Shown here piece by piece: positions 49,217 through 59,801 of a stretch of 64,000 nucleotides of DNA. The first letter of the stretch is position 1. Every line of letters begins with the position of its first letter. The notes under the pieces are model-generated. The model ran no database searches. It saw only the letters and a program-made list of their open reading frames with translations, and had not been told where the DNA came from. Origin of the DNA: Chitinophaga sedimenti (GTDB lineage Bacteria; Bacteroidota; Bacteroidia; Chitinophagales; Chitinophagaceae); assembly GCF_023156195.1 (NCBI RefSeq), contig NZ_JAKUKA010000001.1:2976001-3040000 (forward strand), read 5' to 3'. Both the position numbers and the translations under genes were made by a program.

Positions 49217-50472
49217 TCAAAGCCCCTGCCGGCTGATCAGTTTTCGCAGCAGGTTGATCGCTGCAACCGATGCCATATCGGTATTCCGCGCACGATCATA
49301 CCTGAAATGATGCTTGATCGTCACGATTTCTTTACCATCGCCTGCCGCCATCCAAACCGTACCCACCGGCTTTTCCATTGTACCGCCGTCGGGACCAAGA
49401 ATGCCGCTGACGGCCACCATATAATCGGTGCCCAATGCTTTTAAACCGCCGCTCACCATGGCTTTCACGGTTTCTTCACTCACCGCGCCATATTGTTGCA
49501 ATACCTCCGCTGGCACGCCTAATATGCTGGTTTTAATCTCATTGGCATAACTCACAATACTGCCCTTAAAGTAGGCAGAACTGCACGGCACCGACGTAAG
49601 CATATGCGCAATGTTGCCACCCGTGCAGCTTTCTGCGGTACCCATGGTTTTTCCCGTCGTCTTCAGTAATCGTCCTACCACCTGCTCAATCGGTATATCT
49701 TCATCAATTACCGCAATATCCGTGAGTAATTCTTTAAGTTGATGGAAGTGCTCGGACAATAAAGCCGCCGTACTTATTTTATCCTTCCCCATGGCGGTAA
49801 GCCGCAGTTTCAGCAAACCGAAATTAGGCAGATAAGCCAGTTTGATAGAGGCAGGCAGTGCTTCTTCAAATAACTTAATACGCTCCGCTACAAAGGATTC
49901 GCCCATGCCCGACGTGAGCAACGTCTGGTGCAACAGGGCGGGTGTATTGAATTCTTCCGGATGATGCCAAGCACGTAGTCCTCCATAATGCCTTTCATTT
50001 CATGCGGCACGCCGGGCATAGACACATAAATCTTCCCGTTTTTGCGGAACAACATACCGGGCGCAGTGCCTCGTTTATTAAACAGCACCTGGCATGAATC
50101 GGGTACGCGGGCCTGGTCTACATTGCGCTGCAGCACCGGCAAACCGCGACTTTCGAAAAAGGCCATCACGGAGTGAAGCGTTTCTTCGTGCACAATTAAA
50201 GTACCACCGAAATATTCGGTCAGCACTGGTTTGGTGATATCGTCGGCCGTAGGTCCGAGTCCCCCGGTAATCAACACAATGTGCGCATCGCGGCTTTCCT
50301 CGTCCAGCGCCTGCACAATATCCTCCTTGTTATCTCCCACGGCTACACGGCGTTTTACCCACACCCCGATGTTATTCAGTTGCTGGGCGATCCAGGCAGA
50401 ATTCGTATCTACGGTCTGGCCGATCAATAGTTCGTCGCCTATGGTAATAAGGCTTGCATATATTTTTTCCAC
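49217..50472 (-). CDS. cinA: CinA family protein (MoCF plus PncC domains; one frameshift)
   Basis: Starts MEKIYASLITIGDELLIGQT (50472). N-terminal COG1058 (MoCF-like) domain: NTNSAWIAQQL-type VDTNSAWIAQQLNNIGVWVK, LITGGLGPTADDITKPVLTE, PGMLFRKNGKIYVSMPGVPH, EMKGIMEDYV. An indel near 49952 leads to the C-terminal PncC amidase: TMGTAESCTGGNIAHMLTSV, VVSYANEIKTSILGV-like, AVSGILGPDGGTMEKPVGTV (catalytic region). About 418 residues. It deamidates nicotinamide mononucleotide and hydrolyses pyrophosphates in NAD salvage/recycling. Divergent from dacB. Confidence 0.96.
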
Positions 50473-50553
50473 GCGGTAGTTGCTTTAAGTAAAGACAGAC
50501 AAATTTACTGGCAAAAAGTTTGCCGTTGAGCAGGAATCGAATAATTTCCGGGT

Positions 50554-51966
50554 ATGAGATTATGCTTTATGTTGATGGCCTGCCTGTGTGCACAGGTTTC
50601 TATGGCCCAATCGCCCGCTGCGAAAGCGAAAGATGCTATGGATGCGCTGGCCAGGGATCCGCAGATGACGTACGCCAGCTACTCATTTTACCTCATAAAC
50701 GGGCAAACGGGGCAAAAGATATGGTCCGTTAACGAAAACATGGGACTGGCGCCGGCTTCCTGCTTAAAAGTACTCACGGCGGCGGCTACGCTCCACACTT
50801 TAGGCGACAATTATCAATATAAAACGAGATTGGCTTACGAGGGCCAGGTAGACGCGCAGGGCGTACTGCAGGGCAACCTGGTGATCAAAGGCGCCGGTGA
50901 TCCTTCACTGGGTAGTACCCGTTACCAGGCCAGCACCGAAACGGCCATCCTCCAAAGCTGGCTGGCAGCTATTAAAAAGGCAGGTATTAAAAAGATTAAT
51001 GGCCAGATCATCGGCGACGATAGTATCTTCGACACGCAAACCGTGCCGGATGGCTGGATCTGGCAGGATATGGGCAACTATTACGGCGCGGGCCCCTCCG
51101 GTTTAAACTGGCGCGAAAACCAGTTCGATATCCAGTTTCAACCCGGAACAGTGGCTGGAGCGCCTACTGCCTTGAGCGGTACCAAACCCGCCATGCCTTA
51201 TCTAACACTCATAAACGAACTGCGCACAGGTCCAAAAGGCAGCGGCGACCAGGCTTACGCCTACATTGCGCCCTATGCCGAAACCGGCTACGTACGCGGC
51301 ACCGCAGGACTCGATGAAAGGAATTTCTCCATTTCCGCGGCCGTACCCGATCCTGCTTTTGATGCTGCTTACCGCCTGCAACAAGCACTGGCAGCCGATA
51401 ATATCACCACAACCAAAGAACCCGCCACCACGCGCAGGCTAATGATGACCAAAGCCCCGTTGCCGCAGAAGCTTACTACGCTTATGACAACGTTATCCCC
51501 ATCACTCGATAAACTGGTGTACTGGTTCCTGCGTAAAAGTGTAAATCTGTACGGCGAGAGCTTCGTGAAAACACTGGCTTTGCAGTCGGGCGAACAAGTA
51601 TCTACCGCGGCGGGCGTACAGCTGTTGAAGGAGTATTGCCAGCAGCTGGGCATGAACGAAGGAGCGGTGAACATCATCGATGGCAGCGGCTTGTCGCCCG
51701 CCAACCGTGTTACCACCACTGCCCTGGCCACCGTATTATACAACGCACAAAAGCAACCCTGGTTTGCTGCTTACTACGAAGCACTGCCCGAAAGCAACGG
51801 CATCAAAATGAAAGATGGATATATTGGCGGGGTGCGTTCGTACACCGGCTTTATAAAACCGAAACAGGGCCCTCCCCTGGTATTCGCTTTCATTGTAAAC
51901 AACTTCAGCGGCGGAGCGGGCCCTATGCGGCAAAAAATGTGGAAAGTGCTGGATAGTCTTAAGTAA
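50554..51966 (+). CDS. dacB: D-alanyl-D-alanine carboxypeptidase/endopeptidase (PBP4, S13)
   Basis: Intact 470-residue frame with a signal peptide (MRLCFMLMACLCAQVSMA). SxxK is Ser69-Cys-Leu-Lys72 in GLAPASCLKVLTAAAT, SxN is Ser329-Val-Asn331 in LRKSVNLYGE, and the third motif is Lys420-Asp-Gly422 in MKDGYIGGVRSYTGF, where K[TS]G is usual. Inserted domains (about 100-300) are typical of class C PBPs (GAGDPSLGS, GDDSIFD, GAGPSGLNWRENQF). Periplasmic; trims and cleaves peptidoglycan cross-links. Overlaps the thioesterase gene tail-to-tail by eight bases. Confidence 0.95.
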   Translation: MRLCFMLMACLCAQVSMAQSPAAKAKDAMDALARDPQMTYASYSFYLINGQTGQKIWSVNENMGLAPASCLKVLTAAATLHTLGDNYQYKTRLAYEGQVDAQGVLQGNLVIKGAGDPSLGSTRYQASTETAILQSWLAAIKKAGIKKINGQIIGDDSIFDTQTVPDGWIWQDMGNYYGAGPSGLNWRENQFDIQFQPGTVAGAPTALSGTKPAMPYLTLINELRTGPKGSGDQAYAYIAPYAETGYVRGTAGLDERNFSISAAVPDPAFDAAYRLQQALAADNITTTKEPATTRRLMMTKAPLPQKLTTLMTTLSPSLDKLVYWFLRKSVNLYGESFVKTLALQSGEQVSTAAGVQLLKEYCQQLGMNEGAVNIIDGSGLSPANRVTTTALATVLYNAQKQPWFAAYYEALPESNGIKMKDGYIGGVRSYTGFIKPKQGPPLVFAFIVNNFSGGAGPMRQKMWKVLDSLK

Positions 51967-52369
51967 AGTACGGCAGCAGCTTTTCCTTTAACGGATCGGG
52001 CAGCGGCACCTTCTGGCGGGTGGTGGCGTTCAGGAACACCAGCGTGGTCACGCCTACGTTCAGCAACTCTCCTTTTTCGTTGAACAATTCAGTATGAAAC
52101 TGGATCTTGTGCGCGGGCGGCAACTCGCGCAGCGTAGTTTTTACGGTAATCAGGTCGTCGTACAACGCCGGGCGCAGGTATTTAATATTGAGTTCAGCCA
52201 CCGGCATAATCACGCCCTGCTCTTCCAGTTCACGATAAGTAAAGCCCAGCTGGCGGATCGCCTCGGCCCTTCCCACTTCAAAATACAAGGCATAATTGCC
52301 ATAATACAGGTAACCCATCTGGTCGGTTTCGCCATATCTTACCCGTATGTGCGTCGTTGCTGTAAACAT
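51959..52369 (-). CDS. Hotdog-fold acyl-CoA thioesterase (YbgC/FadM type)
   Basis: Intact 136-residue frame. VRYGETDQMGYLYYGNYALY contains the active-site Asp16 of the 4-hydroxybenzoyl-CoA thioesterase/YbgC family; FEVGRAEAIRQLGFTYRELE, LNIKYLRPALYDDLITVKTT, HTELFNEKGELLNVG follow. Cytoplasmic, hydrolyses acyl-CoA or acyl-ACP thioesters. The doxX-like gene is 19 bases upstream on the same strand, so the two are probably co-transcribed. Confidence 0.94.
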   Translation of the reverse strand: MFTATTHIRVRYGETDQMGYLYYGNYALYFEVGRAEAIRQLGFTYRELEEQGVIMPVAELNIKYLRPALYDDLITVKTTLRELPPAHKIQFHTELFNEKGELLNVGVTTLVFLNATTRQKVPLPDPLKEKLLPYFT

Positions 52370-52388
52370 ATCCTGTCAGGTTTAAAAA

Positions 52389-52799
52389 TTACTTACCGAT
52401 CAAACCATCGATCGATACACGGCCGGGACCACAGAACATCAGCACCAGGTAACCTACCAGGTAAAACACCGGCAGTTCCAGTTTGCCCGAACCATCGTGA
52501 ATGTGAATCTTGAATACGATCACCGCACCAAGAATGATCAGCGGAATCAGCGCCAGCCTGGTAAAGAGCCCGAGTATCAGGAAAACGGAACAGAATACTT
52601 CCGCAAATACCGCCATACCGAGCGAAGTAGATTTACCCACACCCAGGGGATCACTGAACCTTTGTGCGAGATGAGCAAAATTCATGAGTTTAGGCCAGCC
52701 ATGGTTCAGGATCATAAAAATACCCAACACCAGGCGCAAACCCAACATGGAAAAATGGACCGCGTTATCGGAAAATGCGGTGGAAAAAAGTTTTTTCAT
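52389..52799 (-). CDS. DoxX family membrane protein
   Basis: I choose the ATG at 52799 (MKKLFSTAFSDNAVHFSMLG); upstream ATG at 52883 adds a non-conserved stretch. 136 residues, four membrane helices; LRLVLGIFMILNHGWPKLMN, FSDPLGVGKSTSLGMAVFAE, CSVFLILGLFTRLALIPLII are typical DoxX segments (R-x-x-x-G-x-x-x-x-x-G-W-x-K). Members take part in quinone-linked or thiol redox tasks, but function here is not clear. Divergent from the TPR gene. Confidence 0.92.
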   Translation of the reverse strand: MKKLFSTAFSDNAVHFSMLGLRLVLGIFMILNHGWPKLMNFAHLAQRFSDPLGVGKSTSLGMAVFAEVFCSVFLILGLFTRLALIPLIILGAVIVFKIHIHDGSGKLELPVFYLVGYLVLMFCGPGRVSIDGLIGK

Positions 52800-52907
52800 A
52801 GAACGGTTTATGGTTTGATTCTTGCTAATAACCGCTGCAAGATAGGAAAATGAATGTTTTGGCTGCAAAAGCGAGTTATCCACACTCGTGTAGATAACCT
52901 GCCCATC

Positions 52908-52934
52908 TTGCCAAAAATGTAAATTTTATATTTG
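52908..52934 (+). promoter_or_regulatory. Predicted promoter of the TPR/OMP/HU cluster
   Basis: TATATTTG (52927-52934) is an exact TAnnTTTG box; TTG at 52908-52910 is 16 bases upstream, slightly short. The ATG of the TPR gene is 120 bases downstream. Confidence 0.5.
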
Positions 52935-53053
52935 TTTTGTTTGAAAACCCCCAAATTTGCACACTTTAGAAGATGTGAGAGAAGAAGACAGGCGAAATAT
53001 TTTCGTTAACAGATCGTTTTAATTCGAGTATTACAAGGTATTAACAAAAAAGC

Positions 53054-56000
53054 ATGAAGCAATTCATAAACAGGCTCTTTCTACCAGGACAAATTAGCGT
53101 ACTATTAATCACCCTTACCGGCAGCAGCTTTATGGCTCCCACTGCCGCAAAGGCGCAGCAGACGAAGATATATACGGACGAAGAAAAGGTATTCAAAGAT
53201 GCGCAGCAACTGTTCCGCGAAGAGAAATACGCCGTATCCATGCAGCTTTTTAAGCAAACAATAGATCATATCGACTATTGGCATGAAACCAACCGTACCC
53301 TCGTCAACACCGACGCGCACTATTATTTCACCATGTGTGCCCTCCGTTTGGGACAGGCAGATGGCGAAAAGTACGCGCTCCGTTTCCTGGAAATGTTTAA
53401 CAGCGCACCCCGCGAACAGATGGTGAGCTTTGAACTGGCGCGCTACTACTTCCAGAAGAATAAGCTGAAAGAAGCCATTCCTTTTACGAAACCGCCGGCA
53501 TCGACAACCTGACCAACGAACAGGTGGCAGACGCGAAATTTGAACTGGCCTATTGCTACTTCAACGTAAAAGACTTTAAAAAGGCACAGCCTTTGTTCGC
53601 CTCCATCAAGGATGTGCAAAACAAATATTACCTGCCCGCCAACTATTACTACGGCTTTATTTCGTACTACAACAAACAGTACGACCAGGCCCTGGCCAGC
53701 TTCAAAAAGGTGGTGAACGAGCCTAAATACAATGGCGTAGTACCATACTATATTGCTGAAATCTATTACTTCCAGAATAAGAAAGAAGAACTGATCACCT
53801 TTGCAGAACCGCTGATCAAAAAAGGCGGCATGTACTATGAAGGCGAACTGAAACAGCTCGTTGGACAAGCCTACTTCGAAAAACAGGACTACAAGAAGGC
53901 CCTGCCCTACCTCGAAGAATTCCAGACCAATGCCGACGAGGTAAGAAAGGAAGATGTTTACCAGCTTTCTTACAGCTACTATCAAACAGGCAACCTGGAC
54001 AAAGCGATCGCCGGTTTTAAACAACTGAGCAGCGAGAAAGACAGTCTGGGCCAAAACTCCATGTACCTCCTGGGTGACTGTTACCTTCGTACCGGCCAGA
54101 AGGCCAATGCCCGCAATGCCTTTGCCTTTTGCGCCCGCAACAGCTCCAACCCGGTACAGCAGGAAATTTCCCGCTTTAATTACGGTAAACTTTCCTACGA
54201 GCTGGGCTACCAGGACGTGGCCATCACGGAACTGACCAACTTTGTAAAGAGCTATCCCCAATCCAAATTCAACAAAGAATCACGCGAAATACTGGTAACC
54301 CTCTTCGCCAACACGAACAACTACCGGGACGCACTTTCGATTATTGAAAGTTTGCCCGAAAAGAACGCCACCGTACTCAAAGCCTACCAGCGGGTGGCTT
54401 ACGGCCGCGCCACACAACTGGTAAACGACCAGCAGCTGGCAGAAGCGGAACGTTTGCTGGATGTAGCCATAGCCAACAATTACGATGCACAGATCACCCA
54501 GCTGGCGCACTTCTGGAAAGCGGAAGTAGCGTTACGCCAGAATAATTCCGATAAAGCCATTGCAGGTTTACGCGGTTACCTGGTAACCAATCCGCCGCCG
54601 GCCTCCGGTGAGGCAAATGCGCAAACGGCCAGCTACAACCTCGGCTACAGCCTGCTGAAGAAAGAAAGCTATGCAGAAGCGCTGCCTTACTTCGAGGCGG
54701 CTCAGCGTGCAGGCGGTCCCAACGCGCAACGTATCGCTAACGATGCAGCGCTGCGTACGGCAGATTGCTACTATATGCTGAAAGACTTCGCAAAAGCAAA
54801 TACCCTTTACGACCGGGTGATCGGCAGCGGTGAACCGGGCGCAGATTATGCTACCTACCAGAAAAGCCTGATCCTGGGCATCCAGGGCAAGCCGAATGAG
54901 AAAATTGCCGCACTGAAACAACTGGCCAGCAAGTATCCTTCTTCTGCCTACAATAACGAAGGCGAACTGGAAATAGCCAATACTTACCTGTCAGAAGAGC
55001 GCTTTAACGATGCGATCCCCTACCTCAAAAATGTATTGCAGAAACAGCCGAACGGTCCCAATGCCCCTAAAGCGTTGCTGAAACTGGGCCTGGCTTACTA
55101 CAACATGGACAATGACAACACCGCCATGGGCTACTTTAAAGACGTGGTGCAGAAATATCCTAACTCCGCCGAAGCAGAAGAAGCGCTGGAAAGCCTGCAG
55201 GCCATTTATGTTGGTCAGGGTAAAACCGACGACTATGTGGCATTCATGAAGGCGAACGGTCGTACTGTATCTGCCGTAGCAGAAGATTCCATCAGCTTTG
55301 CGGCGGCGGAAGCCCGCTTCAGTAAAGGTGATTGTGCGGGGGCAGCACCGGCTTTAACGACCTACCTGCAGAAGTTCCCGAACGGGCAGTTTGCCTTACA
55401 GGCGAACTTCTACAAAGCGGAATGCCTGTACAACGCGAAAGACTACACGAATGCATTGCCCGGCTACGAGTTTGTGCTGAGCAAAGGCAGCAGCCCGTTT
55501 GCAGAACGCGCGGCGCAGCAGGCGGCTTACATCCAGTACTACCACGTGAAGAACTACGCCAAAGCCCGCGAACACTACCAGCGCCTGCAGGCCCTGTCTA
55601 CTAATAAAGACAATACCCTCGCGGCTGCACGCGGCTTGCTGCGCAGCAACTATCAACTGAAGAACTGGAACGAGGTGACCACCTTCGCGGAAGCCCTGCT
55701 GAGTGGCACCAATATCAGTACGGACGACCAGATCCTGGGACACTTCTACCTGGGTAAAGCCCAGCAGGAAAATGGCAAGTTCGACGAGGCGATCAGCGAA
55801 TACAAAACCGTTAGCGGTTTGACCAAATCAGAAATTGGTGCTGAAGCGCGTTACAACATTGCCGCATCTTACCTGCAAAAGAACGACCTGACCGCAGCAG
55901 AAAAAGCCGGCTTCGACCTGATTAAAAATGCGCCCGGTTACGAATACTGGACCGCGAAAACATACATCCTGTTAGGCGATGTGTACTGGAAACAGAAGGA

Positions 56001-56130
56001 CTACTTCAATGCGAAAGCTACCTTCCAGAGCATTGCCGAAAACTGCCCGATCGATGAGCTGAAGAATGAGGCGAAAGACAAACTGGCAAAAGTAGAAGCG
56101 GAAGAAAAAGCAGGATCTAAAATTAAATAA
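53054..56130 (+). CDS. Giant TPR-repeat envelope protein (one frameshift)
   Basis: Starts MKQFINRLFLPGQISVLLIT with a signal peptide ending near AKAQQ. A missing T near 53485 joins KEAIPFYETAGIDNLTNEQ. The rest, over 850 residues, is a run of TPR units: ADAKFELAYCYFNVKDFKKA, YYYGFISYYNKQYDQALASF, YQLSYSYYQTGNLDKAIAGF, NEGELEIANTYLSEERFNDA, KALLKLGLAYYNMDNDNTAM, ARYNIAASYLQKNDLTAAEK, TYILLGDVYWKQKDYFNAKA and others. About 1026 residues in total. It ends in a Lys/Glu tail. Expected in the periplasm or at the outer membrane as a scaffold. The barrel gene starts 53 bases downstream, followed by the HU-CCDC81 gene. Confidence 0.93.
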
Positions 56131-56183
56131 AGACCATAATGGCACGCGAAAGCGCTCATTATACACATAAATCATTCGATAGC

Positions 56184-57814
56184 ATGCATCTATTACGCAA
56201 TATATTACTGGTTTCGGGCGCCGCCCCTGGCATTGCAGCAACAAGCGCAGGCGCAGGACACCCTGAAGCAGGAAACGATCAATATCATCTCCGTTTATCA
56301 ACCTAAACTGCGCGAAGCGGCCAAGTTAAACCTGAACGCCTCGCTGCCTGCGGCCGACACTGCACGTCCCCGCCTGAGCTACCAGGTACCCGCGCTGAAC
56401 CTCTACTTCATGTACCAGCCGGTGCCGTTAAAACCGCTGGCGCTGGGTAAGGATTCGCTGAAAGCCCTCCAGAACAATTACGTGAAGTTCGGCTACGGCA
56501 ACCTGAATACCCCGCTCGTGGAAGCCGGTTTTGGCAGCGGCCGCAATGATAAATGGAACTTTGGTTTGTTCGGCCGTTACACCGGCTCTAAGGGCGATAT
56601 CAAAAACCAGGACTATACCGCGGCCACCGTACTGGCCAGCGGCACCTACTACTCTCCCCTCTTCGAGATCAACGGCAGCCTGAAATACAGCCTGAACCAG
56701 GTACACTATTACGGTTATGACCACTCACTGTATGACTTCAAAAAAGTGATGTAAAACAGGCCTTTAATGAAGTAGTGGCACAACTGGGATTGAAAAACAG
56801 GCCGCAGGACGACTGGGGCTGGAAGTTTCAGCCCGACGCGAAGTTTATTGTATTCGGGGATTCTTACAAGCGGCTGGAGAACACCTTCGTGCTGAAAGCC
56901 CCGATCCGTAAGCAATTGTTCGAAGACCTGTATTTGAAGGCGGAAGGTATCTTGGACCTCTCCACTTTTAAAGAAGATGATAACAAAGCCATCAACAATA
57001 ACGTAATGGCTATTCACCCCGCGCTTGAGCTGATTAAACCCGGCTTTATGCTGCATGCGGGCCTTAACCCTACCTGGACGAAGAAAAGCAAATTCTACCT
57101 GCTGCCGGATATCGTGAACGAATCGCACCTGATCCGTAACAAACTGATCCTGAGCAGTGGCTGGATTTCCTATATTGATAAAAACAATTACCGCAACCTG
57201 GCTAACCGCAATCCCTTTATCAGCGGGTTTGCAGACAGCATCCTGAACACGCGCATCGAGGAAAAGTACACCGGTATTAAGGGTACATTGGGCAGCCACT
57301 TTACCTATAACACCAAATTTGCCGGGGTTACTTATCATAACCTGCCCCTGTTCGTAAACGACAGCATCGACGGCAAAACTTTTGACCTGCGGAATGAAAA
57401 CGAGCTGCGCGCCTTCCAGTTCCACGCGGAAATCGGTTATATCCAGGAAGAGAAATTCCAGATCCGCCTGAGCGGTGACTGGTGGAGCTTTAACAAACAG
57501 GAAACAGAACTGAAGCCTGGGGTATGGTACCTTTCCAGTATGACGTGTTCGCCCAATATACGTTCTTCAAGAACCTGCACCTGAACGCCAACCTGTTCGC
57601 CCTGGGCCGCAGCTATTACCTGGATCCGAAAACGCTGGACTTTGGCCGTACAAAAGCGGCAATGGACATGAACGTGGGCGCACAGTACAATATCGGTAAG
57701 AATTTCGCGGTGTGGGCCAACGCCAACAACCTGTTTAACAGCAAGTACCAGCGCTGGAACAACTACGCCTCTTACGGCCTGAACGTGCTGGGCGGTGTGA
57801 TGATAAAATTTTAA
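56184..57814 (+). CDS. Plug-less outer-membrane beta-barrel protein (three frameshifts)
   Basis: Starts MHLLRNILLVSG (56184); an indel near 56216 leads to LALQQQAQAQDTLKQETINI, the signal-peptide end. Then ISVYQPKLREAAKLNLNASL and YQVPALNLYFMYQPVPLKPL, a pattern shared with Bacteroidota barrel proteins that open with a 'V-Y-x-P-x-I-x-x-A-x-K' motif. No plug domain. A missing A near 56741 (FKKSDVKQAFNEVVAQLGLK) and an indel near 57525 (before MVPFQYDVFAQYTFFKNLHL) restore about 543 residues ending RWNNYASYGLNVLGGVMIKF, a TonB-receptor-like last strand. Function unknown; partner of the TPR protein. Confidence 0.85.
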
Positions 57815-57847
57815 ATCGTAAACTTGCACCCAAATTAAAGCCAGCGG

Positions 57848-58795
57848 ATGCTACAGCATTATATCTCAGAAGTCCTTTACAAACAGCAAACCTGCTGCGT
57901 GCCAGAGGTGGGTACGTTCACGATTCAGCATATTCCTGCCCACTTCAACGTGGTGGAGCAGCAGCTGGTCCCGCCGCGCCAGCAGATTCTGTTCGAGGAA
58001 AAGTGGGATGATGATGCCGCCTGTGCACAATGGGTATCGCATAAAGAAAACCTGGTAGAAAGCGTCGCCCGCCTGAAAATGGCCAAATACGTGGAGCAGT
58101 TCAAAGAGGAAGTCGCCAGCGGCCAGCCCGTGGTGATCCCCGATGTGGGCACGCTGCACAAGGACCCGTTCGGCCAGACTGTTTTCACCCCGCAGGAAGT
58201 ACCCGACGCCTGGGAGCCCCTGGCCCTGCAACCGGTACTGCGCGCGCAGACAGCGCCCAAGGTGACCGTAGGCAACACTGAAATGGTGAACCAGCAGGTG
58301 GTAGACCATGTTTCCGCCGTACAGGAAAACGACGGCAACTTTAAATGGTGGTGGATCGTATTTCCCGCAGCACTGCTTTGCCTCGGCTTTGCGGGCTGGT
58401 ACTTCTGGCAGCAGCAGCAATTGCAGCAAACGCCTGCCAACGAAGCCATTACGCCGGAAACTACCGTACGTGCAGCATCTCAGCCGGCATTTGATACCGG
58501 TGCGGTGAAGGGTGCGGATTCCGCTGCGGCGCCGGTAGTGGCAGCGCCGCCGCCGGCAAACGATACGGTGCAATACTACGCCGTATACCTTTTGGCGAAG
58601 GCCTCCGTTGCCGAAAAATACTATAAACAACAGTATACCTGGACAAACCACCAGGCCGTCATGTATACAAAAGATGACTCGGCCAGTTTCCGCATTGCCA
58701 TTCCCGTAAGGGCTATGGCGAAGGATACCGTCGCGATCAAAGACTCGCTCCTGAAGATATTAAAGGTGCCGGTGAAAGTGATGGATACAAAATAA
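57848..58795 (+). CDS. HU-CCDC81 domain membrane protein with C-terminal SPOR-like region
   Basis: Intact 315-residue frame. The N-terminus (about 1-115) is a tandem HU/IHF-like fold of the bacterial CCDC81 type: MLQHYISEVLYKQQTCCVPE, VGTFTIQHIPAHFNVVEQQL, PRQQILFEEKWDDD and VVIPDVGTLHKDPFG. One membrane helix (WWWIVFPAALLCLGFAGWYF) then separates it from a Pro/Ala linker and a C-terminal alpha/beta domain (YYAVYLLAKASVAEKYYKQQ, SASFRIAIPVRAMA) that resembles a degenerate SPOR fold. The HU part should be cytoplasmic and the tail periplasmic. It follows the barrel gene after 33 bases. Confidence 0.85.
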   Translation: MLQHYISEVLYKQQTCCVPEVGTFTIQHIPAHFNVVEQQLVPPRQQILFEEKWDDDAACAQWVSHKENLVESVARLKMAKYVEQFKEEVASGQPVVIPDVGTLHKDPFGQTVFTPQEVPDAWEPLALQPVLRAQTAPKVTVGNTEMVNQQVVDHVSAVQENDGNFKWWWIVFPAALLCLGFAGWYFWQQQQLQQTPANEAITPETTVRAASQPAFDTGAVKGADSAAAPVVAAPPPANDTVQYYAVYLLAKASVAEKYYKQQYTWTNHQAVMYTKDDSASFRIAIPVRAMAKDTVAIKDSLLKILKVPVKVMDTK

Positions 58796-58879
58796 CTAAG
58801 GGGCTGAACAAAAAAGTGAAATGAGGCTTCGAGAATCGCATAAACGATAACAGGTCTACATCAGGTACCCGAATAAATT

Positions 58880-58914
58880 AGGGCTGACCATTCCTTTTGG
58901 TCAGCCCCTTTTAT
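58880..58914 (+). terminator. Rho-independent terminator of the TPR/OMP/HU cluster
   Basis: GGGCTGACCA (58881-58890) pairs with TGGTCAGCCC (58898-58907), followed by CTTTTATTT. The stem adjoins the stop of the convergent reductase gene, so it may serve both strands. Confidence 0.88.
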
Positions 58915-59801
58915 TTCAGTCCGGTTTTCACTACTTCAATTCCCTCTTTAAAACTCCGCGGTCTATACCCAAGCTGCTCCACTGCCTTGTCGATGATAAA
59001 CCCGGTACGGGCAGGCCGCTTCGCCGGCTGCGTAAACGTCTCCGCATTCACCCGTTCCATCAAAGAAGCATCGAGGGAGAAATGCTCCGCCACCGCCAGG
59101 GCCATATCAAAAGGCGTCATCAGGTCTTTCCCTGAAAGATGCCAGATTCCCTGCGCCTGCTGCTCCACGATCAGTTTGCAACCTATTGCCAGATCATGCA
59201 CCAATGTGGGCGTACGCCACTGGTCATCCACCACTTTAATGGCTTTGCCCTGCTCCAGGTTCCCCTTCACCCAGGTGATAATATTACCCCGCTTCGGATC
59301 ATCCGACACGCCATATACCAACACGGTGCGGGCAATGGCCCAGGGTGCCGCGCCCGCCATCACGGCACGTTCCGCGGCTACTTTGCTGGAGCCGTAATAA
59401 CTCAGCGGGTTCACCAGGTCGGTTTCGAGGTACGGGCCTGACAGGCCATCGAACACAAAATCTGTCGACAGGAACAGGAAAAACGCATCCGATGCGGCAC
59501 GTAGGTGCCTGGTGGCGGTTACGTTCGTTGTCCAGCAAGCCTCCTTATTACGTTCGCAGTCGTCCGCCTGCGTCATGGCGCCGGAATGGATAATCACTTC
59601 CGGCTGATGCGCGGCGATTAACGCAGTAATCTCTTCAGGAATGCTCAGATCGGCTGTTACATAAGTGTAGCCCTCCTGCCAGCGCAGGCGGTTAGGTCCT
59701 TTGCCGGTGGCAATTACCTGCCAGGCTGCATCTTCACTGAACAATTGTACGAGGTACTGGCCCAGCAGGCCGTTACTCCCCGTGATCAATACTTTCTTCA
59801 T
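58911..59801 (-). CDS. RmlD-like SDR reductase (dTDP-4-dehydrorhamnose reductase family)
   Basis: Intact 296-residue frame. MKKVLITGSNGLLGQYLVQL is the NAD(P) loop (GxxGxxG). VIIHSGAMTQADDCERNKEA, LSTDFVFDG, YYGSSKVAAERAVM (YxxxK catalytic), ARTVLVYG are RmlD/epimerase landmarks. It may reduce a nucleotide-sugar; no rmlABC genes are nearby, so the substrate is open. The start codon shares a base with the stop of the prolyl oligopeptidase upstream, indicating coupling. Confidence 0.92.
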   Translation of the reverse strand: MKKVLITGSNGLLGQYLVQLFSEDAAWQVIATGKGPNRLRWQEGYTYVTADLSIPEEITALIAAHQPEVIIHSGAMTQADDCERNKEACWTTNVTATRHLRAASDAFFLFLSTDFVFDGLSGPYLETDLVNPLSYYGSSKVAAERAVMAGAAPWAIARTVLVYGVSDDPKRGNIITWVKGNLEQGKAIKVVDDQWRTPTLVHDLAIGCKLIVEQQAQGIWHLSGKDLMTPFDMALAVAEHFSLDASLMERVNAETFTQPAKRPARTGFIIDKAVEQLGYRPRSFKEGIEVVKTGLK

